Assembly: GCA_017854795.1 (NCBI GenBank)
Contig: JAFMHB010000021.1
Location: forward strand, 1-37,226
Direction of reading: 5' to 3'
Origin: Candidatus Nanopelagicales bacterium
Lineage (GTDB): Bacteria; Actinomycetota; Actinomycetes; S36-B12
DNA length: 37,226 nucleotides
Both the position numbers and the translations under genes were made by a program. Below are positions 16,769 through 23,442 of the stretch, piece by piece (within the stretch, counting starts at the first letter, position 1; each line of letters begins with the position of its first letter). The notes beneath the pieces were generated by a model, which was given only the letters and a program-made list of their open reading frames with translations, did not search any database and was not told the origin of the DNA.

Positions 16769-17293
16769 TCAGTGTGATGCAGAGGGTGAGTCACTCGGAC
16801 GTGCGGCCTCGGATGCTTTCCACATTTTGGCGCTGTCGAATCCAATCCGAGTTTCGGGAATGAGTTCGAAAACAACTCGACCCGGGGAGTCCAGCATCTC
16901 GCGGAAAGCTTCGGCCTTTTCTGGTTCACCCGGACGCATCGCGTTGGCGAACTCGGGAATTACCCAGTCAAGGGTTTCGCGATCGGTGTGAACAATTGCG
17001 CGGCACTTGTACGTTAGTGAGCGGCGCTCGGTCACTCGCGAGCCTTTTGAGGTGATAGCAATGCTGACTCGTGGGTCTTTGCGAATGGAGTTGACGCGTG
17101 GGCGCTCCTCGCTTGCGGTCAACCAAAAACGACCGTCGCGATTGATGTAATTCACGATCACTCCCATGGGCCAGCCTTCCTTACCAGCCCAGATCAAGGT
17201 GCATTCAATTTGGGCATCGAACATTTCTTGTTCGTCCGCCTCGTCGAGTGAATAGGACTTGACGTCTTCCCAGTTCTTTGCCTTTTCGGACAT
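16769..17293 (-). CDS. Pyridoxamine-phosphate-oxidase-like FMN/F420 split-barrel protein
   Basis: 174 residues of the flavin/deazaflavin split-barrel superfamily. Typical features are the cofactor strands WPMGVIVNYINRDGRFWLTA, the RVNSIRKDPRVSIAI segment and the closing GRVVFELIPE. Members bind FMN, F420 or heme; which one cannot be told here. With two LLM proteins nearby F420 is attractive, but this is inference. ATG 17293 follows AAGGAG at a six-base spacing. First gene of the minus block, divergent from the SnoaL-like gene. Confidence 0.85.
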   Translation of the reverse strand: MSEKAKNWEDVKSYSLDEADEQEMFDAQIECTLIWAGKEGWPMGVIVNYINRDGRFWLTASEERPRVNSIRKDPRVSIAITSKGSRVTERRSLTYKCRAIVHTDRETLDWVIPEFANAMRPGEPEKAEAFREMLDSPGRVVFELIPETRIGFDSAKMWKASEAARPSDSPSASH

Positions 17294-17334
17294 GGACTAC
17301 TCCTTGATCGAGGTAATTGATTATCGTCTGGTGC

Positions 17335-17381
17335 GGACTTTATTGGAAGTCCTTGCATTAAGTGAAGCCACGGTCTATTTT
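17335..17381 (+). promoter_or_regulatory. Leaderless-type promoter with abutting dyad operator
   Basis: TTGCAT (17353-17358), a 17-base spacer and TATTTT (17376-17381) are followed after exactly seven bases by ATG 17389, the spacing expected when transcription starts at the A of the start codon. No ribosome site precedes that ATG. A perfect dyad GGACTT-TATTGG-AAGTCC (17335-17352) ends on the base before the -35 and is a likely operator or activator site. Confidence 0.6.
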
Positions 17382-17388
17382 CTCTGTC

Positions 17389-17838
17389 ATGACCATGAAT
17401 CTTGCGAACATAATAGATCGGATCGAGATCGAGGAATTGCTCGTTCGCTATGCGCGGGCTATTGATTCTAAAGACTTTGACACTCTCGAGACCCTATTTA
17501 CCCCCGACGCGACTTTCGACGGTGGAAGTCTTGGCTGCCCTACCGGGGCACCTCAAATCCGGGCAATGATTGAAGGCACGCTGACCGGGTTGGACTCAAC
17601 CCAACACCTGATTGGAAAAAGTCTCATTGAGCTTGATGGTGACCAGGCCGAAGTAAAGACGTACCTGATCTCCCAGCACATTAGGGAATCAACACCCGGT
17701 CCGGTGAAGCACTACGCTCTGGGTGGCGAATACGCCGACCGCGTTATCCGCACCCCTGACGGTTGGCGGATCGATTACCGCCGGTTGGATCGACTGTGGA
17801 AAGAGGGTGACCGCGAGGTCATCTCGGGTGCATCCTGA
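17389..17838 (+). CDS. SnoaL-like (NTF2-fold) single-domain protein
   Basis: 149 residues. IEELLVRYARAIDSKDFDTLETLFTPDATFDG (cut here as IEELLVRYARAID and LETLFTPDATFDG) and TPDGWRIDYRRLDRLW at the C-terminus mark the SnoaL_4/hydroxylase small-subunit-like family. It resembles each half of the tandem protein at 8568. The start is ATG 17389 (MTMNLAN) or ATG 17395; no ribosome site is visible and the promoter spacing indicates leaderless translation. It heads a plus-strand run into the first swivel protein 58 bases downstream. Role may be isomerase, dehydratase or oxygenase partner. Confidence 0.85.
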   Translation: MTMNLANIIDRIEIEELLVRYARAIDSKDFDTLETLFTPDATFDGGSLGCPTGAPQIRAMIEGTLTGLDSTQHLIGKSLIELDGDQAEVKTYLISQHIRESTPGPVKHYALGGEYADRVIRTPDGWRIDYRRLDRLWKEGDREVISGAS

Positions 17839-17896
17839 ACTTGCTTAAATATTTTTTACCTATGATTTTATTTAGGACCAAATCAATGGAGGATCG

Positions 17897-19648
17897 ATGA
17901 AAACTTGGATTGCCGACACCCAACCTAGTGAGCGTTTTCCCATTTACACGCGCGCCAATGCTGACGAAGTTGGCCCAGAGCCGTTCACTCCGTTGAACTG
18001 GACGCTGACGTGGGAACAAGGGATGGCGCCAGGAACAGCCGACGCCTGGATCGCTCTCGGCACTTTTGAGCCCGATGAGTTCCTGTGGACCGAACCGGAA
18101 ACGTATGGATCATGGGGCGGCTATTTCTATAATCAGGTTTCCCTGGGTCGCGTGTTCGGTCACCGCATGCCGGGCGCTACACCTGATGCAATCGATATTT
18201 CCTTCTTCGGCCAGAACTCAACGGTTCCGCCGTATGTCCACGATCCACGCGACGACAATGAAGCGTGCTCGGTGAAACTGGGCGAGTCTTTCGGCGCGAT
18301 TCTGGGTGGAGCGCAGGAAGCGCTTGCGGCTGAATACTTAGCAAATGCCGCGAAATGGCGGGCCACTAGGCCAGACCTCTCAACAATTTCAGACACGGAC
18401 CTCGTCGAGTACGGACGTACCTCGGCCCGCTGGCAACGACCAGGTTGGGATGCGTACGCGCAGGTCGTGATTGGCGCAACGGTTGGACCGCAAATTGTGC
18501 AAGGTATCGCTGACGCGGTCGGTAAATCCGAATTAGCAATTCAAATATTTGGCGCATTGGGTGACGTCGCGTCGGCGGGAATGCCTGAGCGAGTCTGGGA
18601 TCTGTCCCGTCTAGTTCGCGGATCAGCTGAGTTAACGGCCGCATTCGACGCTGGTATGGGCGGCCTCGCCGAACGCCTCGCCGCTGAACCGACCGCGGCG
18701 CAGTTCAATTCGGAATTTGATGAATTGATTGTCATGTTCGGCCATCGCGGTGTGAACGAATGGGAGATCAGTGCGCAAACGTGGTTGATCAACCCAACAC
18801 TTGCCTACCAAATGATTGATCGTGTCCGCCGACAAGAAGATGCAATGTCACCGACCCTGCGGGCTGGCGAGTCAGCCAAGCGCCGTGAAGCTGCAGTGGA
18901 AGAACTCACCGCAGCGGTCGCTGGGGACGAAGCAACAGCAGGGTTATTGGCTGCGGGTATTTCCTCGGGTCAAATCGCATATCGACTACGCGAAGCCGGC
19001 AAAAACGCCACCGTGATGTTGATGCAGGAACCCAAACTTGCTTTCCGCGAACTGGGCCGCCGGATGCACGAGCGCGGTCACCTCACGGACCCAATGCATG
19101 TATTCCAAGTGCTGGAAAGCGAACTGGATTCATTTATCGCAGATCCAGCATCCTTCACCGAAATAACGGCAGCACGGCACGCGCAGTGGTTGACACTCGC
19201 TGAACTCGAGCCGCCCTACGTGGTGATTCGCGACCAGCCCATTCCGCCAATCAGTGAGTGGCCCAAACGCCGTCGGTTCGCCGAAGGTGAAGGTGCCGCA
19301 GTGGGAACGCAGATGAAGGGCATCCCCGGTTCACAAGGTGCGGTGACCGCCCGCACACGGGTGATCTTGGATCTTGCCGACGCTGACTCGCTACAGCCCG
19401 GGGAAATTCTTGTCTGCACTACCACCGACCCTTCGTGGGTTCCACTGTTCATGATTGCCAGTGCGGTGATCTGTGAAATCGGCGCCCAAGCCAGCCACGC
19501 GGTGATTGTCAGCCGGGAGCTGGGAGTTCCCTGCGTTGTCTCATTGGCGGGTGCGAGTACATCACTGCCAAGTGGCACGCTGGTTGAACTCGATGGATCC
19601 ACGGGCACCGTCACAGTGCTTGAATCAGCAGAGCTCGAGTCCGCATGA
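17897..19648 (+). CDS. PEP-synthase/RPH-like swivel protein without ATP-grasp domain (swivel 1)
   Basis: 583 residues. The first part begins SERFPIYTRANADEVGPEPF, matching the start of the substrate-binding domain that follows the ATP-grasp in rifampicin phosphotransferase and related PEP-synthase-like proteins. The C-terminal 85 residues are a phosphohistidine swivel domain: GSQGAVTARTRVILD, GEILVCTTTDPSWVPLF and ASHAVIVSRELGVPCV, with catalytic H534. No glycine-rich GGKG motif or ATP-grasp domain is present, and no in-frame sequence upstream could supply one. ATG 17897 follows GGAGG. Phenylphosphate synthase of Thauera also divides ATP-grasp and swivel parts between subunits, which is the closest precedent. 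The stop overlaps a histidine phosphatase gene. Confidence 0.85.
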   Translation: MKTWIADTQPSERFPIYTRANADEVGPEPFTPLNWTLTWEQGMAPGTADAWIALGTFEPDEFLWTEPETYGSWGGYFYNQVSLGRVFGHRMPGATPDAIDISFFGQNSTVPPYVHDPRDDNEACSVKLGESFGAILGGAQEALAAEYLANAAKWRATRPDLSTISDTDLVEYGRTSARWQRPGWDAYAQVVIGATVGPQIVQGIADAVGKSELAIQIFGALGDVASAGMPERVWDLSRLVRGSAELTAAFDAGMGGLAERLAAEPTAAQFNSEFDELIVMFGHRGVNEWEISAQTWLINPTLAYQMIDRVRRQEDAMSPTLRAGESAKRREAAVEELTAAVAGDEATAGLLAAGISSGQIAYRLREAGKNATVMLMQEPKLAFRELGRRMHERGHLTDPMHVFQVLESELDSFIADPASFTEITAARHAQWLTLAELEPPYVVIRDQPIPPISEWPKRRRFAEGEGAAVGTQMKGIPGSQGAVTARTRVILDLADADSLQPGEILVCTTTDPSWVPLFMIASAVICEIGAQASHAVIVSRELGVPCVVSLAGASTSLPSGTLVELDGSTGTVTVLESAELESA

Positions 19649-20358
19649 AGGTGGTTCTTCCTCCGCTTTCACCCGAGCCACCGTTTTCGGTTCGGATCCC
19701 GTTCCTTCTTCTTGCCGACGGTGTTACCCGACTGACATTGGTGCGCCATGCCCAGCAGGTGTTCCCGACCGAAGACGAGTTTGACCACACCGCATGGGAT
19801 GACCCAATATTGAGTGAACTCGGTCGGGTTCAGGCAGCTGCACTTGCAGGTGTGTTGACCGAACAGGATGTTGATGTTGTGGTGTGTAGCTCAATGCATC
19901 GGGCAAAGGAAACAGCGGAGATCATTGCGTTTCCGCTCGGGCTCACACCAGAAGTGCGTCCGGAGTTTGTAGAGATTGCCTCCTACCGCGAGCTCGAACC
20001 AGGGGTCAACCCGCAGACTCTGGTTGACCCCGAGGAATGGGCCGCGCGTGAGCAGGCCTTTTACCGCCAGGTCATGTGGGACCATATGTTTTTTGGTGAA
20101 GGTTCAGCAGAGTTCCGCGCCCGCATCATGGGGGCCATCACAAAATTGATTGCAGATTACGAAGGACAGCACATCGTCTTGGTGAGCCACGGTGGTGTCA
20201 TCAATGCAGTCATCAGTGAGATCTTGGGGATCGAAGAAGACATGTTTTTCCTTCCATCACACTGCTCGGTGAGCAGGGTGTGGATCAAGGAAGATATTCG
20301 ACGAGTGCACTCGATCAACGAGAGCCAGCATTTGCATGACGGTATCCGTACAAACTGA
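19645..20358 (+). CDS. Histidine phosphatase superfamily protein (phosphoglycerate-mutase-like)
   Basis: 237 residues. The phosphoacceptor motif is TLVRHAQQV with H35, HAQ replacing the common HGE. SELGRVQAAALAG, VVVCSSMHRAKETA and LVSHGGVINAV supply the remaining active-site residues. About 28 residues precede the first core strand, longer than usual. ATG 19645 overlaps the stop of swivel 1 (ATGA), so the two are translationally coupled. That suggests the phosphatase acts on the product or on the phosphorylated form of the swivel protein, but coupling alone does not prove this. SixA-type members dephosphorylate phosphohistidine; this protein is larger than SixA. Confidence 0.9.
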   Translation: MKVVLPPLSPEPPFSVRIPFLLLADGVTRLTLVRHAQQVFPTEDEFDHTAWDDPILSELGRVQAAALAGVLTEQDVDVVVCSSMHRAKETAEIIAFPLGLTPEVRPEFVEIASYRELEPGVNPQTLVDPEEWAAREQAFYRQVMWDHMFFGEGSAEFRARIMGAITKLIADYEGQHIVLVSHGGVINAVISEILGIEEDMFFLPSHCSVSRVWIKEDIRRVHSINESQHLHDGIRTN

Positions 20359-20392
20359 TCAGTAATTTTCTACCGAGGGGTAATATTTTTCT

Positions 20393-21601
20393 ATGACCGA
20401 GACATTGCCCCAATACACATCTGGTGCACACACCGCGATGAGTCGTGAAGAAGCAATGTCAATTCTTGATCGACTCGTGTCCCACCTTCGCAACCAGACC
20501 ACCGACATGGCCCCGGAGCAACTGAAGGTTCCGATTTCGGACTACCTGGATCAAGATTTATGGGAACGGGAAATCAGGGAGATCTTTCATGCGATTCCCT
20601 TGCCGGTAGGTACTTCCGCCGAACTCGCTAACGTCGGTGATTTTAAAACAATGCGGGTAGTTGGCAAAGAAATCATCCTTGTTCGCGGCAAGGATGGCGT
20701 GATGCGCGCGATGCTCAATGTGTGTCGACACCGCGCAATGAAACTTCTGCCCGATGGCTGCGGTAGTGCGCGCAGATTCACCTGCGGCTATCACTCGTGG
20801 ACCTATGACACCGACGGAAAACTTACGGGTGTACCCGGCGAAGATACTTTCGGTGAAGTGAACAAAGAAGATTACAGTCTGGTGCAACTGCCGTGTGAAG
20901 AACGAGCCGGTTTTATTTTTATTGGACTCACTCCCGGCAGGGACCTTGGGATCGACGCGTGGCTCGGTGAGGCGTTGCCGCACCTCGAGGCACTCGAACT
21001 GGACAAGTGCACGCACTTCACCACGAAAACACTGCCCGGTCCCAACTGGAAAGTGACCCTGGACGGTTATCTCGAGGGCTATCACTTCAGTTCATTGCAC
21101 GCAAAAACCGTTGCCCTCACCAACCACACGAACCGTATGACGCTAGATTCATATGGTCCGCACGTGCGCAATGTGTTCGCTTTGAAGACCCTTGACGCCA
21201 TGATGGAAAAACCACGTGATGAGTGGGATCCCGCGGAGGCGATGGGCCTCGTGTACTGGGTATTCCCCGGTATGGCGATCGCCGGCGGATTGCGCGAGCG
21301 CACCGTCATCTCGATCATGCTTCCAGGTGACTCATGGGGTGAGTCGATGACCTGGCAGACAACGCTGCTGCGCACGGCGCCGCAGACCCCCGAAGAGTTT
21401 CTGGAGGCAGAGAAAACCGCCGATTGGTTCTTCGCTGCATTCCGTGACGAGGACTACACGGCGCAGACCGACGTGCAGAATGGCCTCGCTTCCCTCGCTG
21501 ATAAACACATGACCATCGGTCGTAATGAGATTGCCGTTCAGCACGCCCATGAAACGATTCGTCGACTGTTAGCCCATGAGCCGGTTCACGGCCCTCGATA
21601 G
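20393..21601 (+). CDS. Rieske non-heme iron oxygenase, alpha subunit
   Basis: 402 residues. The Rieske cluster ligands are C111, H113, C131 and H134 (CRHRAM...CGYHSW). The mononuclear iron site is DGYLEGYHFSSLH, with H231 and H236; the carboxylate that bridges the two centres is E228 instead of the usual Asp, as reported for carnitine monooxygenase CntA. An acidic third ligand probably lies in RDEDYTAQTD. ATG 20393 has GAGGGG only at a long spacing, and TAATAT six bases upstream would allow a leaderless message. No reductase gene is near; the ferredoxin at 9450 is a candidate partner. It could hydroxylate or demethylate an amine, aromatic or terpenoid substrate. Confidence 0.93.
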   Translation: MTETLPQYTSGAHTAMSREEAMSILDRLVSHLRNQTTDMAPEQLKVPISDYLDQDLWEREIREIFHAIPLPVGTSAELANVGDFKTMRVVGKEIILVRGKDGVMRAMLNVCRHRAMKLLPDGCGSARRFTCGYHSWTYDTDGKLTGVPGEDTFGEVNKEDYSLVQLPCEERAGFIFIGLTPGRDLGIDAWLGEALPHLEALELDKCTHFTTKTLPGPNWKVTLDGYLEGYHFSSLHAKTVALTNHTNRMTLDSYGPHVRNVFALKTLDAMMEKPRDEWDPAEAMGLVYWVFPGMAIAGGLRERTVISIMLPGDSWGESMTWQTTLLRTAPQTPEEFLEAEKTADWFFAAFRDEDYTAQTDVQNGLASLADKHMTIGRNEIAVQHAHETIRRLLAHEPVHGPR

Positions 21602-21613
21602 TGTGAATTCATA

Positions 21614-21631
21614 GGTAGTCCTAGTTTGACA
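21614..21631 (+). promoter_or_regulatory. Candidate shared operator, site B, before swivel 2
   Basis: GGTAGTCCTAG (21614-21624) matches GG-N3-TCCTA(G/T), within TAGG-TAGT-CCTA. The longer GTCCTAGTTTGACA (21618-21631) agrees at 12 of 14 bases with GTCCTAGTTAAACA at 32379-32392. It includes TTGACA, but no good -10 lies 17 bases beyond it; TAATGT (21636) is closer. Confidence 0.45.
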
Positions 21632-21675
21632 GTGGTAATGTGCGGTTCTCACCCACTCACGAAATGGACGTTCAC

Positions 21676-23391
21676 ATGTCAGAAAAGGCGTGGCTCACTG
21701 ATACCGAGCCCAGCGTAAGGTTCCCGATTTTCACCCGGCTCAACGCCGCAGACGTGATGGCTGATCCGATAACACCGCTCGGTGCAACAATGTGTTGGAT
21801 CCCCAACGTACTTCCCGGCTGGTCATCCGGTTACGTCGAAGACGTGTGTTTCACGGCCGACGAACTCACCGAAGAGTCCGCCGTTGCTGGTTTCTTCTAC
21901 GGCTACCTTTACATCAATCAAAGCTCCGTCCGAGTTCTGGGAATCCGCAAGGGCATGACCGCGGACATTATCGATTCAATCTTCTTTAACTCCCCGGGAG
22001 CTCCACCCCACGTTGCTTCACCAACCGATGCCAATGAATCACTCACCGCACTGGGCGGTGCTCGTGCTGGCTGGGTACTCACCACTTCAAAGTTTGAGGG
22101 CGCCGACGAAGACTCCGCGATCGCTGATGATCTGCGTCGAAACCGCCCTAACCTCAAGGCCATGAGCAACCGCGCCTTGGTCGCGCGAGCCCGTTCCGTG
22201 ATGCCATATGAACGCTTGGCTTGGCGCTCCGAACAGATCGGTGCCTCGAATGCGGCGGTCGGTCCAGCCGTTGCCGGTCAAATCCTGGGTGCGGACAAAG
22301 CCCATCTGCTGATCACAATCCTTGGTTACGCAGGTGACGTCGAATCTGCAGCACCCACCTATTCACTGTGGTCGCTTTCGCGCACGGTGAAGGGCAGCCC
22401 AGAGATGACGGCGCTGTTTGACAGCGGTGTGGACAAGGTTGCCGCTCAACTCCCGACCGCCACCGGTGGCTTCTGGAATGAGTTCGCTGCATTTATTGCA
22501 GAGTTCGGATACCGCGGTCCCTCCGAATGGGATCTAGGAACCGAGTCATGGGAGTCCAAGCCATCACTTGCACTCGCGTTGGTCGACAAGATGCGTCAAC
22601 TCGAAGACTCCGAATCACCTTCGGCAAAGCAGGCACTACACGCTGCGGCTACCGACCAGGCGATGCTCGAGGCTACGGAAGGGATGGACGCTGCAACGGA
22701 GGCAATGTTCCGTGGAGCTATTGGTTCGGCTCGACGTTTCGCCGGTTGGCGTGAAAGTGGAAAGTCATCCTGTATCAAGATCATGAACGAAGCCCGGATG
22801 GCCTTGATCGAATTGGGTAGCCGCCTTGCAGCAAACGGTGTCCTCGACGACTCGCGACAGATCTTCATCGCACTGGACAGTGAACTGGATGCCCTCGCAC
22901 TCGGTGAGAACACCCTGCTACCGAGTATCCGCGAACGCCAGAGCGCATGGTTGGAACTCAAAGACCTTGAAGTTCCTACTTTCCTGGACAGTGCAAAGCC
23001 AATCCCACCAATATCGGAAATACCTCGCAAGGGTTCAGTCGATGTTGAACGCGCAAAGGTCGGCGACATTTTCAACGGAGCTGCTGCATCACAAGGTGTG
23101 GTCGAGGGTCGTGCGCGGATCATTCTTGGCACCGACGCTATTGGTGAATTCGAGCCCGGTGAAATTTTGGTTGCACCCCAGACCGATCCGTCATGGACAC
23201 CGCTATTCATGGTGGCCTCAGCGGTCGTGGTTAACACCGGCTCAATGGCTTCCCACGCAATGATCGTTGCTCGCGAACTCGGTATCCCGTGTGTTGCCGG
23301 CTTGCCAGGCGCGACCAAGATGTTCAAATCAGGCGATCTGCTGCGAGTTGACGGCGCCAAGGGCACCATCGAGGTTCTCGAGACCGTTTAG
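21676..23391 (+). CDS. PEP-synthase/RPH-like swivel protein without ATP-grasp domain (swivel 2)
   Basis: 571 residues, paralogous along its whole length to swivel 1 (KAWLTDTEPSVRFPIFTRLN against KTWIADTQPSERFPIYTRAN). Substrate-domain-like region first, then a swivel domain with GEILVAPQTDPSWTPLF and GSMASHAMIVARELGIPCV. The catalytic His is residue 527 counted from ATG 21676. No ATP-grasp or PEP-binding barrel is present. ATG 21676 aligns with the start of swivel 1; ATG 21664 and GTG 21640 are in frame and no clear ribosome site decides. The Rieske gene lies between the two paralogues. Divergence between the two in the middle region suggests different substrates, or a heteromeric pair. Confidence 0.84.
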   Translation: MSEKAWLTDTEPSVRFPIFTRLNAADVMADPITPLGATMCWIPNVLPGWSSGYVEDVCFTADELTEESAVAGFFYGYLYINQSSVRVLGIRKGMTADIIDSIFFNSPGAPPHVASPTDANESLTALGGARAGWVLTTSKFEGADEDSAIADDLRRNRPNLKAMSNRALVARARSVMPYERLAWRSEQIGASNAAVGPAVAGQILGADKAHLLITILGYAGDVESAAPTYSLWSLSRTVKGSPEMTALFDSGVDKVAAQLPTATGGFWNEFAAFIAEFGYRGPSEWDLGTESWESKPSLALALVDKMRQLEDSESPSAKQALHAAATDQAMLEATEGMDAATEAMFRGAIGSARRFAGWRESGKSSCIKIMNEARMALIELGSRLAANGVLDDSRQIFIALDSELDALALGENTLLPSIRERQSAWLELKDLEVPTFLDSAKPIPPISEIPRKGSVDVERAKVGDIFNGAAASQGVVEGRARIILGTDAIGEFEPGEILVAPQTDPSWTPLFMVASAVVVNTGSMASHAMIVARELGIPCVAGLPGATKMFKSGDLLRVDGAKGTIEVLETV

Positions 23392-23413
23392 TTATTCATT
23401 AGTCATTCGGGTT

Positions 23414-23442
23414 ACTGGCCCGGCTACAGCAGCTGGGCCAGT
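23414..23442. terminator. Hairpin between convergent swivel 2 and OYE-like genes
   Basis: ACTGGCCCGGCT, loop ACAGC, AGCTGGGCCAGT gives a 12-pair stem with one G-T wobble. It contains the stop codon of the minus-strand flavoprotein and lies 22 bases past the swivel 2 stop. No T-run follows on either strand, which is common for actinobacterial terminators. It could serve both directions. Confidence 0.6.

Noticed and set aside
20558-21085. 175-codon minus-strand frame opposite the Rieske gene
   Set aside because: It is antisense to the Rieske domain, with no motif and no promoter.
22596-23369. 257-codon open frame on the minus strand
   Set aside because: It lies entirely inside swivel 2, has no recognisable domain and no ribosome site; it is a shadow of the coding strand's codon bias.
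17897-23391. Calling the swivel proteins phenylphosphate synthase subunits
   Set aside because: The domain division is similar, but no ATP-grasp subunit, phenylphosphate carboxylase or other anaerobic phenol gene is present, and oxygenases imply aerobic chemistry.
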